64,000 nt of DNA. Source: Cryptomeria japonica (Eukaryota > Streptophyta > Pinopsida > Cupressales > Cupressaceae). The notes beneath the pieces were generated by a model, which did no database searches, was not told the DNA's origin, and saw nothing but the letters and a program-made list of their open reading frames with translations. Below are positions 24,825-39,489 of the stretch, piece by piece. Made by a program: the position numbers and the translations under genes. The stretch spans positions 142,439,976 to 142,503,975 of the forward strand of contig NC_081413.1 in the NCBI RefSeq assembly GCF_030272615.1, written 5' to 3'. Each line of letters begins with the position of its first letter. The first letter of the stretch is position 1.

Positions 24825-24932
24825 TTAGACATAAAACTTCTTCAGATGCATTCTACTGATGGTTTCTTTGAGCTGATCCCCATCCTGTGTTGATAGTTGA
24901 TATGCTCATGATTAAAATATTGTTGTGACCAC
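24825..24932 (-). pseudogene. E3 pol C-terminal tail, beyond the B insertion
   Basis: The minus strand resumes the pol frame broken at 37810: a few damaged codons, then AYQLSTQDGDQL...MHLKKFYV and stop TAA at 24827-24825. In Tat-type integrases this segment follows the GPF/Y module directly. That confirms that B landed about 35 codons before the end of pol. The last five bases (accac, 24928-24932) are the B target duplication. Confidence 0.85.
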
Positions 24933-27900
24933 TGTAAGGCCCACCCCAACCAAGCTTTGATTAACTTAGTTGACCATGTTTGACCCTACTAATAAGTGCT
25001 ATAATTCAATAGGATGGGCTCTGTTAGACAGATAGATTTGGTGAAAAAATTAATTGAACCAGGTTACAGAATCATTTCACCTTGAGGTGTACATTTTTAT
25101 GCATTATGGATTTAGAACTTATAGGATCCCAGGATTTGGATAACATTGATGTATGTTGATGCTTCATTTATATGCGTTATGATATAGAACTCTATATGAT
25201 TACAAAATAGTATAAATTTGAGATGATATGTGTCATTATTGGATTTGCAAGACTTCACTATGATGATAGAAATAGGATGTATGTTTTATATATGGATTAA
25301 AATTATGAGGATTATGATAACTGCGTATGTGGATTTATTTGGATGTAAGATGTATTGATTTGTTTAAATGTATATGGTATGTAGAGTGTTTGACGTGTAT
25401 TCTTATTCATGTGTTTAAATGTTATATGAGGTTATTTGGAAGTACTAATGTGTAATTGAGATTTGCAGGAAAATTATCCATGTGACCATGGAAATATTAT
25501 GGAGAACCAAACCCAGCCCTATGTATGTTCGTAAAAGCAGGGTTTGTCTATTTGGAGAGACAACACCCCATTTGTATAGTATTTTATTTGTGAAAGTGGA
25601 TGTTGCATGTGTGTTAGATTTAATTTATGTATTTGTATAAATCCAACAAGAGACAAAAATTTCATGTATAATTTCGTAAAAGTATTTTTATTGTGTCACT
25701 TGACACATGTGTTGATTTATATTTTGATTTTGAATTGTCTCTTGGAGGGAGTTGTTTAACCATAGCTTTTTCAATTAATATTATGTGGTTCTATATTTTT
25801 CTAGGGTAGAAAATCTTTGGGGTGGTCAACTTAGGTTTGATCCGAAAATCAACTTCAGAGGGGTTTAAAAGGGGTTAAATGGACACTTAGGGGTAGTTTA
25901 AGAGTGTTTCCTAAAGCCCATAAGGTATACCTAAGGGTTAGGAGTAATTTTAGGCATGTTTCAACTCCCATGTGACCATTTAGACACCCTAAAAAGTGGG
26001 TTTCCTAAGTTGAGAGAAAATTGAAAATTAGAAGGCATCACCTAAGTTGTTAACTTTCCTTTTGATGAGAGATCCCTTTTGATCTTGTTTCTGATTTTTC
26101 CTTTTTCAATTTTAGAAACCTATGAGAACTCTCACTGAGGTCTTCTTAGGCAAGAATGGGAGATTTTGCAGGCAATCACCCACTCTCCATTTTTGGAGAC
26201 AAGGAATTTTGAAAGAAAAAGATAGATTTGAAATTAGGAATTGGGCTAAGTGTAGAGAAGCAAGGGGTTGTGGAATTGGGCTGCTCATCCTCAACAAATC
26301 TAGCATACCTTTCGGCAGTTTGAAGGTTGGCTTAACTTTTCTTGTAATATTATTCATACTGCATGTTATGTTGAAAATAATTTTGTTTGTGTAAAAAGGT
26401 TCGTTTCTTGTATGTTTACCTTGGGAAATTATTTGTGTTCTATATTTTACTTATTGTATGCATTTTATGTGCTTTGGGAGTAACCAAGGCCTCCTACTCT
26501 TGGGAGAGAGGATGGTCTTGTGGGTGGTAGAAGTTTGACAGCCCTCAAGTGAGAGGCTCTCGTTATGGGAGTGATCACAAGGGATATTTATGTGACCCTT
26601 GCTGCATGGCTTGTTTATGCATTTAGGGGTCATAAGGAGGGAAATAAGGCATGAATGCCTTGGGGAGCATAAGGATGTGGGGTTGTTATACTTATGATGT
26701 ATTTGGTTTGCCATGAGGTGGCTTTGTGTTTTACCATACTTGCAGTCTCCTCAGGGTACTTGGTCCACTACCACCCTTGAAAAGACATCACAATGTGTGG
26801 TGCAATATAGCCTTGGTTGGAAATGTGTTTGTGAATTGTTTTCCCTTGTTTATTTTGTTTGCATGTGTGAAACCTGTCTAGGGCTTGGTTCTCCAAGCTC
26901 GGGGGTGGCTACTACTCAGCCTAGGCTGGGAGGTGAGCACTTCATGGTCACCATCCTTTGATTATTTGCAGATTGTTGGAAGGAAAGAATAGGACAAGTG
27001 GAAATTTGATGGAGTTATTTGTTGCAGAAATCTATTTGAAAATATATTTATTATTTTGTTTAAAATCGTCATTTATTGATAATGAGAGAGACCTATTTGT
27101 AAAATGACGATAGTGTCTTTTAAATGTACTTTAAAGAAATGTAGCATTTTAGATTTTGCAGCAATGAAGTGAATAATTCTGGAATTAGTTCCTAAGAGTT
27201 TTGAAATTTAATATTTGTTATGTATATAATATTTTGAAAAGCAAGAATTTTATTTTATCTCTTTATGCTTATGAAATTAAATAGGAAGATAATGAAATAG
27301 TTTAGAAAAGCATGAATGATAGAAAGCTGGACATAAAATATTTAGTCCTATCTATGGAAATGTAAAAATAGTATATTAAAGCCTTGTCATTGTTCCTTTC
27401 ATTTATTTGCAGAAATTAAAATCTAAGTTAAATAGTCTAATAGTTAAATAGAAATATATTTTTATAGTTGTTGTATAAAATTATTTAAATCTGTCATTTT
27501 ATTTATTGCAGAAAATAAAATCAAAGTTTATTATAGCCCTTTCTAAAGCTTTATTTTAGTAATTTCTAGATTTTAAAAGTTGTTGTTTAAACTTATTTAC
27601 TTCTGTCAATCTTATTAACTTGTAGAAAATAACAAAAAATAAATAAAAAAATCTAAAGTTTATTATAGTCATCTCTAAAGATCTATTTTAAATAATTTCA
27701 GGATTTATATGGTTGTTGTTTTAAGCTTATTTAATTATGTTATTTACTATATTTTGCAGAAAGTAAATCCATAGTAAATAATCTATCTAATATTTTTTTT
27801 TAGCAACAAAGAATTTAATAAAAGGAAATATATGCATTGTTTGAAATCTGTAGAATTTATCTAACCTGTTAAAAATGTTCAGAATGAAAAGATCTACATC

Positions 27901-28060
27901 TGTTTACATACAAAGCATGTGCCCCTATACAATATATATATATATACATAAACAAATTTATATGCAAAGATATATGATTAAATGAAATTCTTTTCTAAAC
28001 AAAAAATATATATATACTCATTTGTATAATATATATATATATATATATATATATTATTTT

Positions 28061-28106
<46 letters not shown>

Positions 28107-28149
28107 TTTAATACAATTAAATAAACAAAAAAAAAAACCTTTTAAGAAA

Positions 28150-28440
28150 AAAATATGGCATGTTTGGGTTTGACCGAACCCTTGTGCTAAGCACAGAGGT
28201 CGGCGTGACCTGGTGCCCACAGTGGACAGTGCCACTATGGCGACCCACAGTGAACGGCCCAAGGGCCGCCACTGTGGGCGACCACAGTGGTTGCCGCCAC
28301 TGTGGCTTCCCACAGTGGACGGCCCGCACACCGCCACTGTGGTAATCCATAGTGAGCGAGGCCCCTGGAAACACCGCCTCCACCTCTCCTCCCCCTTCGC
28401 CTTAGCCGCCATGGCCACTGCTTGGTGAGCCCGCCCTGCA
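28150..28440. repeat. GC-rich inverted-repeat block in the B 5' LTR (CCACAGTGG / CCACTGTGG)
   Basis: The 9-bp word ccacagtgg and its complement ccactgtgg, with degenerate forms, alternate about ten times between 28215 and 28355. Several pairs can form hairpins (ccgccactgtgg...cccacagtggacgg). It is flanked by TA microsatellite on the left. The 3' LTR copy at 36655-36930 is shorter by one or more units. Confidence 0.9.
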
Positions 28441-28581
28441 TAGCCAACATAAAGTTAAAACCCTAGCCGATTAGGGCTAGGATAAAAGAAATGTGGAAAG
28501 ATAATAAAGAATGAAAAAAATAAAATAATGAGAGGCTTATTTTATAATAAACAAAGGGTTAGGGTTTGCATGGTTATAACA

Positions 28582-28697
<116 letters not shown>

Positions 28698-29337
28698 ATA
28701 TACAGGGTTATGAATATGATTTTTGACAAAATTTTAGAGTTATAATAACATGAGCGAATTTGAGTAAGTAGTAATAATATTTGTTTAAGGAAAAATGTAT
28801 ATATTAAAGAAATTTTATAATTTACATGTATTAATGTTTTTTTTAATTTAAACATTTAATAATAATGCGGTTTAAGGGCAACTGGTAGATCAAATATTTT
28901 ATTAGAAGTTGTTGTTAAACATAAGGGTATAAAAGAAAAGGGATGTTTTTAGATTATTTTATTAATAAACTTAAGGAAGATATTCATTTTGAATTAATTG
29001 ACTCTTTAGTGGATTTATCTTTAATTATTGATTAAAATGAATTTTAGACAAAATAGACTTATTGGAGATTTATAATATCTTCGCCAAATATTTTAGGGAG
29101 TGTTGATTTAATTAACTATTAGCCAATTTAGATGAGAAAATAAATTAATTCCTTTAGTAATCCGCATTTAATTTTAAATTTATTTTTGTCTACTTGTTTT
29201 AGTGGTTAAAGTTAACTCCCACATAGTTAAGACAAAACTTGATAGTGCATTTCATAATGGCAATTTAATGTTATTAAGTTGGAATTTAAAAAAAAAAAAT
29301 TATCCCGTTCATGCCCAGAAGTTTGGGCATGACATTT

Positions 29338-29350
29338 TGGTATCAGAGCC
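29338..29350 (+). promoter_or_regulatory. B primer-binding site, initiator tRNA-Met type
   Basis: TGGTATCAGAGCC lies three bases after the LTR end (GACA|TTT). Confidence 0.93.
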
Positions 29351-32300
29351 CTAGGTTCAAACACTGGTGAAAATGGGCTACATTCATAACTTAGTTGAAA
29401 ACAAACTATGGCTTGAAGTATAACACCTAGGTGGAAAACTTGCGAAATAACAAAGTGAAACATAAGTGAAAATTCTTGTAAATCAATAGATCAACATATA
29501 TCAATTCAAGGGGTTTCAAGGGTAACTAAAAGCCCTAAAATTTGAACTTATTAGTCATAAGGTTTATGGCATAATAAATACCCCAAGGGTTGTGAAATTT
29601 TCAATTATTTATTTATATGAAGTATTTTCGGTGTTTAATCACAAAATTTAGCTCTTTAGTACTTATGGGGTACCATTCAATTGAAACCTAAACACAATAA
29701 TTGCCCTAATCAAATCAAGCATGAGGAGTTAATTCTACAATAAAATACATCTGATGGTAGCTAAAAGAATGCCATCCATTGAGATATGTTCATGACAATG
29801 GCAAGGCAAGCAAGATAGTTAGACCTAAGATAAAGGCAATAAAACAAGATAAATAAGATCGAGACAGTTCAAGTTAAGTTTTTAAGCTATGTGAAATTAT
29901 GATGGTTAAAAAGATCAAGGCCGACATTGGAGACATAAAGGAAGAAGAGTTAAAAGGAACTCTTGCAAATCTCAGATAGAAGCATTAACCTATCCTAATG
30001 ACTAGGTACCTTAAAGAATGTGGTCATGCTAGATTTCTTGTTAAGAGCATTTGTTAGACAATTTTTGTAGTAATGCAGTGAAGCTAGAGTTGGATAACCC
30101 TGAAGATTAGAACTAAAATGATGTATGGCAAACTCTGTGATCAGAAAACCCTAGTAATACTATAGACGAGTTAAAATAAGGAGAAAGGAGGCATGAACTT
30201 CTTGGGTTAAAACACGTAATTACAATAAACCCTAAGTTCATCCGTGGATTATATAATTGGGGAAACAAGCAAGTAAAACCTCAACTAGTTCCTTTACGGG
30301 AAGATAATCTTGGAGAAATTAAATAATGGAAGAGAGAGTAGAGTTGATTTGGGAATCGTACAAAAATCCCCATTGAAGTGCAAGGAGTGTAAAAGAATTG
30401 AGATCTTATAATCTAGGAATAAGTAACTAATACTCGTTCAGAAAAATAAGAAGAAAAAGTGCAACCCAATCATGGTTAGTCACTAGGTACAAGACGATAT
30501 GTAACACAATTTAACTACTAGGCACAATCAAAGAAGCTTTGCAAATTATGGCACTCAAATGTAGAAGCATGCAAAAAAATTAAGTATGAATGAAGCAACA
30601 TGCGGATGAAAATGGCTTATGGAAAGATTGTATAACAATAATATAATACCAGAGTTTTCATGGGAAATAGTTGGCAGTATAAAATATTTTATGAGAACAT
30701 TGATAAGGAGCCGAATTTTGTGGTTAGCCAAGGGAGAACTTGGAAAGTTATGGGAGTCTTAAGACATTGGTAATTATTGGACACCTTTAAGTTATACCAT
30801 AATTAGGTAACAAGATATTATGATGATAAGGTGGTTTTTTGTGGATTGAAGGAAATCGAAGGTTGTGATATGCCAGAAATGGGCTAGTAAGTAAATATAA
30901 ATAAGTAATATGGAACAAGATAACTTCCCTTTTACTAAATTTTAATTAAAAGGATGGATGTTGGTCACTTTTTGAGTGCACACCCCATTGATTTCATAGT
31001 TGCATAAGTGAAGGAGGAGAGAATAAGTCCACTCTCCAAGTTGTTTGAAATAGGTCATGAACTGTGTGGGTAGGAATTGTTGTCAACCGTTATCGATCTT
31101 ACTTGATGATAATTCCACCCCAAATGTGTTAGTAATTTGACAACAAGCTCCTACCTAATGAAGGCAAGTGAATGTTAGAGGTGAAAATATAAGGAGCTAG
31201 CATAAGGTGCTAAGAAAACAAATGATGTCCCTAGTAAAATTATATGATTACATTATACAAATCCTAAGTGGTTCTAAGTAAGCAAGTGTCAATTTTGTAT
31301 CGAACTATCAACCGTGTGTGTAAGACGTGGAAGTGTGAGTACTTGAGCTACCACATAACATTGAATCAAGGTGTAGCATATTAAGATAAGTAATAGAAGC
31401 CATATTAAATTAAGTTATTAAGGAAGGATGTATTAATAGGATGGAGGAAACTAGATAATTATTAAATAATTGATATTGAACCAAGTAACTATATAAATGT
31501 ATATTTAGTAGAAGATGATCTAATTAAGTACTATTAAACGCAACTGTAATGAAAGGGACTTTTGAGCGAAATTATTATTGCCCTTATAAAATTTATTCGA
31601 TCCACTTGATAATAGGAGTTATCGTATTTGTTATGTTAGTAATTTTCTTAATCCTATCGCCTAGGAGTTTTATCGAGACCTAAAGTTTCATTGGATCAAC
31701 TTGTTAAGCTTTAACATCTAATTAAGCATAGATTGCGTATAATTAAGTGTTCAAAAAAAATTAGTGCAAGAGGAATGGACGGAGAATGGTAGAGTTAGTG
31801 CAATCACCTGTTAGAATATAATTAAGCATGTTAATAACCCTAAATAGATAGTAGATTATATCGGAAAGTATTGCTTGAAATAGTAAGCACGTGAAGGTTA
31901 AACTGAGACATGATTTATAAAATAAAAATAAAAAAATGAATGCGATCTCTTGTGTATAAGAATTATTTCATAAATCAATAAAGGATTATAAAGAATCTAA
32001 GAACCTTAAGAGTCTAAAAATCACTACCTAACACACTCAGGACATGTGATCTTGGGTGAGGTGTTGTGATTACTCCCTAGGGTATGACCAGTATGGTCAC
32101 CTTGTTTCGAGTTTTGATTTGTCAGTGTTTTCAACTTTCTTTGAAAAGTATATTGTGACCTAAGGGCTAGTACTTTCTTTTATTTTTTTTATTTTTTTTA
32201 TGAAGAGAGGACCACTAAATTTATGTTTCTTTTTATTGGAACTATGGCACTTTCCATGCTTCTAGTTTTAATATTTTTCAATTGCCGGCATTTTTCTTCT

Positions 32301-33397
32301 TTTGAAGAGACTTGGTAAAAGTAATTTTTGTATTTTGATCTTTTAAAGTGTCAAGTGGTCATTTTGATGGTTGATATAACTATCCCTAGTGACGTGACTT
32401 GTATAATATCTATCATATTCATTGAACCACTGATAGTGTGTCAGGGAGAATACTGCAAGGAGTGAAATTAGGCACAAAGAATTAACAAAGAATATATTTT
32501 ATCAAATTAAGAAAAAGGTAGGAATATCCTCCTAAGTAAGATAAATTACGAGTAATCTGGAAGAGAAAGATGTATAGCAATAATGTGACCTAGACCTAAT
32601 GAATTGCGAAAGTGATGTTTGTCAACTGGTAAATTTGGCATGTGTATGGAGATGATTGTGTGGATGATATCTAAAATAAGTATTAATAATTTCCATCACT
32701 CCCTTGGAATGGGATTGTTATGTACCTTAATGTTTGGAAATTGTGAATAATGTACCCTATGAAACTTAAACCTTGGAGCCTAGAAATATAAAAACATTTT
32801 AATCCCTAGTGGTAGAAAACTACCCTATATAGGGGCGGATTTGAAGAACATAAATTTGATTATGCCTTGTTACCTAAGAAAGTTGGAAGAAATTATGCAC
32901 CTAGGATGGTTTAGCAAATATTTTATTAACACCCTAATGATGTGCCTTGATGTAGAATAAGTAGATTCGCTTTGGTAAACTGTGATGTCAATTCTCTTAG
33001 AGGCAAGCATGGATGACAATTGCAGTGGGATAAACATGTTTTACATGAACCCTTAATAAGTATGACTCCTAGAATTCAATAAGTAAACTAGCATGTGTAA
33101 CCTTGATTGTGGGAGTTGATGTGTGTTATTGATATGATTTGGATGGCGCATTAATGTAAGTTGTTGAAAAGTAGAACTTTGTAAGCACCTACCTGAGATT
33201 GAAGGGAAATGAAATAAAAATACTAAGAATTTAACCTTGTGAAAATAATAAGTTAATTACAATAATAAGTTGATTTTGGTATTTCACCTTTCTAGTAGGC
33301 AAGATAAGATTTTGAGTAACTTATTGAAATTATGGGAAATGTTATTTCCCTACTTCGTAATTCTACTCATGCGACTTCTAGGAGTAAGTCAAACTCT
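29351..33397 (+). other. B internal region, no coding capacity
   Basis: About 4 kb of AT-rich sequence with stops in all six frames and no zinc knuckle, RT, RNase H or integrase motif. It keeps only the primer site at one end and the polypurine tract at the other. Confidence 0.85.
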
Positions 33398-33409
33398 AGG
33401 GGAGGAGGA
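33398..33409 (+). promoter_or_regulatory. B polypurine tract
   Basis: AGGGGAGGAGGA ends exactly where the 3' LTR begins (TGTAAGGG at 33410). Confidence 0.93.
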
Positions 33410-36397
33410 TGTAAGGGTCACCCCAACCAAGCTTTGATTAACTTAGTTGACCATGTTTGAACCTACTAATAAGTGCTATAATTCAATAGAATGGGCTATG
33501 TTAGACATATAGGTTTGGTGAGAAAAGCAATTGAACCAACTTACGGAATCATTTCACCTTGAGGTGTACATTTTTATGTATTATGGATTTAGAACTTATA
33601 GGATCCTAGGATTTGGATAACATTGACGTATGTTGATGCTTCATTTATATGCGCTATGATATAGAACTCTATATGATTCCAGAATAGGATAAATTTGAGA
33701 TGATATATGTCCTTATTGGATTTGCAGGACTTCACTATGATGATAGAAATAGGATGTATGTTTTATATATGGACTAAAATTATGAGGATTATGATAATTG
33801 CATATGTGGATTTATTTGGATGTAAGATGTATTGATTTGTTTAAATGTATATGGTGTGCAGAGTGTTTGATGTGTATTCTTATTCATGTGTTTAAATGTT
33901 ATATGAGGTTATTTGGAAGTACTAATGTGTAATTGAGATGCCTAGGAAAATTATCCATGTGACCATGGAAATATTATGGAGAACCAAACCTAGACCTATG
34001 TACGTTCGTAAAACCAGGGTTTGTCTATTTGGAGAGACAACACCCCTTTTGTATAGTATTTTATTTGTGAAAGTGGATGTTGCATGTGTTTTAGATTTAA
34101 TTTATGTATTTGTATAAATCCAACAAGAGACAAAAATTTCATTTATAATTTTGTAAAGTATTTTTATTGTGTCACTTGACACATGTGTTGATTTATGTTT
34201 TGATTTTGAATTGTCTCTTGGAGGGAGTTGTTTAACCATATCTTTTTCAATTAATATAATGTGGTTCTCTATTTTTCTAGGGTAGAAAATATTTGGGGTG
34301 GTCAACTTAGGTTTGATCTGAAAATTAACTTCAGAGGGGTTTAAAAGGGGTTAAATGGACACCTAGGGGTAGTTTAAGAGTGTTTCCTAAATCCCATAAG
34401 GTATACCTAAGGGTTAGGAGTAATTTTAGGCATGTTTCAACTCCCATGTGACCATTTAGACACCCTAAAAAGTGGGTTTCCTAAGCTGAGCGAAAATTAA
34501 AAATTAGAAGGCATCACCTAAGTTGTTAACTTTCCTTTTGATGAGAGATCCCTTTTGATCTTGTTTCTGATTTTTCCTTTTTCAATTTTAGAAACCTATG
34601 AGAACTCTCACTGAGGTCCTCTTAGGCAAGAATGGGAGATTTTGTGGGCAATCACCCACTCTCCATTTTTGGAGACAAGGAATTTTGAAAGAAAAAGATA
34701 GATTTGAAATTAGGAATTCGGCTCAGTGTAGAGAAGCAAGGGTTTGTGGAATTGAGTTGCTCATCCTCAACAAATCTAGCATACCTTTGGGCAGTTTGAA
34801 TGTTGGTTTAACTTTTCTTGTAATGTTTTTCATATTGCATGTTATGTTGAAAAGAATTTTGCTTTTGTAAAAAGGTTAGTTTCTTGTATGTTTACCTTGG
34901 GAAATTATTTATGTTCTATCTTTTACTTATTGTATACATTTTATGTGCTTTGGGAGTAATCAAGGCCTCCTACTCTTGGGAGAGAGGATGGTCTTGTGGG
35001 TGGTAGAAGTTTGACAGCCCTCAAGTGAGAGGCTCTCGTTATAAGAGTGATCACAAGGTATATTTATGTGACCCTTGTTGGATGGCTTGTTTATGCATTT
35101 GGGGGTCATAAGGAGGGATATAAGGCATGAATGCCTTGGGGGGCATAAGGATGTGGGGTTGTTATACTTATGATGTATTTGGTTTGGCATGAGGTGGCTT
35201 TGTGTTTTACCATACTTGCAGTCTCCTCAGGGTACTTGGTCCACTACCACCCTTGAAAAGACATCACAATGTGTGGTGCAGTATAGCCTTCGTTGGAAAT
35301 GTGTTTGTGAATTGTTTTCCCTTATTTATTTTGTTTGCATGTGTGTAACCTGTCTAGGGTCTGGTTCTCCAAGCTCGAGGGTGGCTACTAGTTAGCCTAG
35401 GCTGGGAGGTGAGCACTCCATGGTCACCATCCTTTGATTATTTGCAGGTTGTTGGAAGGAAAGAATAGGACAAGTAGAAATTTGATGGAGTTATTTGTTG
35501 CAGAAATCTATTTGAAAATATATTTATTATTTTGTTTAAAGTCATCATTTATTGATAATGAGAGAGACCTATTTGTAAAATGACGATAGTATCTTTTCAA
35601 TGTACTTTAGAGAAATGTAATATTTTAGATTTTGCAGCAATGAAGTGAATAATTCTGGAATTAGTTCCTAAGAGTTTTGAAATTTAATATTTGTTGTGTA
35701 TATAATATTTTGAAAAGCAAGAAACTTATTTTATCTCTTTATGCTTATGAAATTAAATAGGAAGATAATGAAATAGTTTAGAAAAGCATGAATGATAGCA
35801 AGTTGGAAATAAAATATTTAGTCATGTCTATGGAAATGCAAAAATAGTATATTAAAGCCCTATCATTGTTCCTTTCATTTATTTGCAGAAATTAAAATCT
35901 AAGTTAAATAGTCTATTTAGTTAAATAGAAATATATTTTTATAGTCGTTGTATAAAATTATTTGAATCTGTCATTTTATTTATTGCAGAAAATAAAATCA
36001 AAGTTTATTATAGCCCTTTCTAAAGCTTTATTTTAGTAATTTCTAGATTTTAAAAGTTGTTGTTTGAACTTATTTACTTCTGTCAATCTTATGAACTTGT
36101 AGAAAATAACAAAAAAAAATAAAAAATCTAAAATTTATTACAGTCATCTGTAAAGATCTATGTTAAATAATTTCAGGATTTATATGGTTGTTTGTTTTAA
36201 GCTTATTTAATTATGTTATTTACTATATTTTGCAGAAAGTAAATCCATAGTAAATAATCTATCTAATATTTTTTTTAGCAACAAGGAATTTAATAAAAGG
36301 AAATATATGCATTGTTTTAAATATGTAGAATTTATCTAACCTATTAAAAATGTTCAGAATTAAAAGATCTACATTTGTTTACATACAAAGCATGTGC

Positions 36398-36506
<109 letters not shown>

Positions 36507-36654
36507 AATTTATATGCAAAGATATATGATTAAATGAAATTCTTTTCTAAATAAATAAATATATATATACTCATTTGTATAATACATATGTATATATATA
36601 TATATATATTAATACAATTAAATAAACAAAAAAAAAACCTTTAGAAAAAAAAAT

Positions 36655-36930
36655 ATGGCATGTTTGGGTTTGATTGAACCCCTGTGCTAAGCACAAAGGT
36701 CGGCATGTCCTGGTGTTGCCACTGTGGGCAACCATAGTGGATAGTGCCACTATCACGATCCGCAGTGAACGGCCCAAGGGCTACCATTGTGGCTTCCCAC
36801 AGTGGACGGCCCGCGTGGTCGCTGCCATTGTGGTAACCCACAGTGAGCAGCACCCCCATAAATGTCGCCTCCGCCTATCCTCTCCCTTCGCCTTAGCTGC
36901 CATGGCCACCTCTTGGTGAGCTCGCCCTAC
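36655..36930. repeat. GC-rich inverted-repeat block in the B 3' LTR
   Basis: This is the counterpart of 28150-28440 with fewer and more mutated ccac(a/t)gtgg words. Loss or gain of whole units explains most of the length difference. Confidence 0.85.
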
Positions 36931-37082
36931 ACAGCCAACATAAAGTTAAAACCCTAGCCAGTTAGGGGTAGGGTAAAAGAAATGTGGAAAGATAATAAAG
37001 AATGAAAAAAATAAAATAATGAGAGACTTATTTTATAATAAACAAAGGGTTAGGGTTTGCATGGTTATAACACTTTTATTTT

Positions 37083-37127
<45 letters not shown>

Positions 37128-37134
37128 GTATATT

Positions 37135-37169
<35 letters not shown>

Positions 37170-37809
37170 ATTATATATACAGGGTTATGAATATGATTTT
37201 TGACAAAATTTTAGAGTTATAATAACATGAGCGAATTTGAGTAAGTAGTAATAATATTTGTTTAAGGAAAAATATATATATTAAAGAAATTTTATAATTT
37301 ACATGTATTAATGTTTATTTTAATTTAAACATTTAATAATAATGCGGTTTAAGGGCAACTGGTAGATCAAATATTTTATTAGAAGTTGTTGTTAAACATA
37401 AGGGTATAAAAGAAAAGGGATGATTTTAGATTATTTTATTAATAAACTTAAGGAAGATATTCATTTTGAATTAATTGACTCTTTAGTCGATTTATCTTTA
37501 ATTATTGATTAAAATGAATTTCAGACAAAATAGACTTATTGGAGATTTATAATATCTTCGCCAAATATTTTAAGAAGTGTTGATTTAATTAACTATTAGC
37601 CAATTTAGATGAGAAAATAAATTAATTCCTTTAGTAATCCGCATTTAATTTTAAATTTATTTTTGTCTACTTGTGTTAGTGGTTAAAGTTAACTCCCACG
37701 TAGTTAAGACAAAACTTGATAGTGCATTTCATAAAGGCAATTTAATGTTATTAAGTTGGAATTTAAAAAAATATTTATCTTGTTCGTGCCCAAAAGTTTG
37801 GGCATGACA

Positions 37810-38930
37810 ACCACAAACAAACCTAACCAGTTTGGTTCAAACTTCCCTTTCTTTTCTTGATCTGCCTGGTTGCGTGGATTTTCTTTTAGTACTAGTTCTC
37901 CAAGTTGAAATGCTCTCGGTTTGACCTTTTGATTGTAGTTTCAACACATTCTTTGTTGTTATACCTTTAAATGATGAAAGGCATTTTGTCTTCATTCATG
38001 GATCAATTCTAACTCATGCAATCTAGATACTTATTGTTCTTCATCTGGGATAAGGCCTTTTAATGATACTCGTAGAGAAGGTATCTCTACTTCTAGTGGC
38101 AGTATTGCTTCTGATCCATAGACAAGAGAGAAAGGTGTGGCACCTGTTGGTTTGCAGATACTAGTACGGTAGGCCCATAAAGGAGGGTTCAATTGAATAT
38201 GCCAATCTCTATCAGCATCATTCACTATCTTTTTGAGGATTTTTAGAATAGTTTTGTTTGATTCTTCTGCTTGCCCATTCCCTTGGGGATAGTAGGGTGG
38301 GTAAAATCTATGTTGGATCTTGATTTTCCCACATAGCTCTTGTACATCCCAATTCTTGAACAGTCACCCATTATTAGTGATAATGATCATGGGTATTCCA
38401 TTGCGGCAGATGATGTAGTTCAAGATAAATGCAACAATTTGTTTTCCTATGATATTGATGAGAGGTATTGCCTCAATCCATCTTGTGAAATATTTTGTAG
38501 GTACAAGGATGAATTTGTGACCATTGGACGAAGAAGGATTTATCTTTCCTACTAGATCAAGACCCCGTTGGGAGAAAGGCCAAAATGTTTCTAAAGCATG
38601 AAGTTCTTGTGCTGCATGAATTAAATTTCTATGGATCTGACATTGTTTGCATGTTTTATCTATTTGAAAAGAATCTGGTTGCATAGTTGGCCAATAATAG
38701 CCCAAGCGTATGAGTTTTTTAGAAAGGGTAAGACCACTTGAATGAGTGCCACAAATGTCATTATGGACTTCATTTAAGGCCTTCTCAGATTCTTCTCGCT
38801 CAAGACATCTTAAAAGAGTATCGTCCAGACCTCGTTTAAAAAGAGTATCCACGACAAGAGTATAATGGAAGGATTGGAGAATAAAGTTTCTCTTTTGGTT
38901 CTTTGACAAGTCAGGAAGGAAGATGTTATC
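37810..38930 (-). pseudogene. E3 integrase
   Basis: It inserts the DNA copy into the host genome. The N-terminal zinc finger is intact in sequence (EVHNDICGTH, then CKQCQIH; H-H-C-C). In the core the first catalytic Asp is kept (RGLDLVGKINPSSSNGHKFI). The second is changed (IIITNNG where ITDNG is expected) and followed by a stop. The Glu region NGQAEESNKTILKIL is kept. The C-terminal part shows LWAYRTSICKPTGATPFSLV and a GPF/Y-like module (FEPNWLGLFVV) that ends at the B insertion. The product is dead from the D-to-N change and stops. Confidence 0.92.
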
Positions 38931-39489
38931 TTTCAGGCATGTGTGAGTTTCACCATAGCGGGAGGAATCATTCCCAACAAGGTGACAAATATTTTGGGAA
39001 TTAGGACAATTATGTGCAGGCTAAAACAACTCTTCCACCAGGAACCTGTAATGCTCTTGATTTTCCCATGTCTGAAGTAGAGAAGCAAGTGTTTCCATGG
39101 AATCTGCTATTTTTTTGTCATTCCTTGGAATCTTCTGAAAAGTTATTTCAACAAAGTATTTCTTGACATCATCAACCAGCTTCTTATAAGGCATTATATT
39201 TTCATCCTTTGTTTGATAATTGTCATTGATTTGGTTGATGACAAGCTGAGAGTCTCCAAAGACCTAAAGTTGTGTAATGTTCCATTCTATAGCCATCTTG
39301 ATACCTATAACTAAAGCTTCATATTTTGTTGTATTGTTGGTGCATGGAAAACTTAATTTGTATGCTTTCACAATTGTATGACCTTGTGGTGTGATGAATA
39401 GAATGCCTTCTCTTGAGCCATGTTGTGTATATGAACCATCAAAGTATAATTGCCATGTTTTTGTGGTGATCATTAGGATATCAACATCG
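38931..39489 (-). pseudogene. E3 second RNase H (archaeal-type) and connection
   Basis: The motifs are WQLYFDGSYTQHGSREG (first Asp), NNTTKYEALVIGIKMA (Glu) and VFGDSQLVINQIND (second Asp), so the D-E-D set is present. A stop (TAG near 39264) lies between the last two. A second RNase H between RT-RNase H and integrase defines the Tat lineage and is the main reason for that classification. Confidence 0.9.

Noticed and set aside
26122-26394. 90-codon open frame in the B 5' LTR, also open at 34598-34870 in the 3' LTR
   Set aside because: About 13 of 90 residues differ between copies at roughly 6% DNA divergence, so changes are mostly amino-acid-altering. It looks like chance openness, not selection.
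28117-28450. Trp/His/Gly-rich open frames on both strands of the GC-rich block
   Set aside because: The ccacagtgg inverted words create open frames on both strands; the composition follows the repeat.
29351-33397. Search for gag or pol remnants inside B
   Set aside because: No frame exceeds 60 codons and no zinc-knuckle, YVDD-type, RNase H or integrase motif was found, so no gene is claimed.
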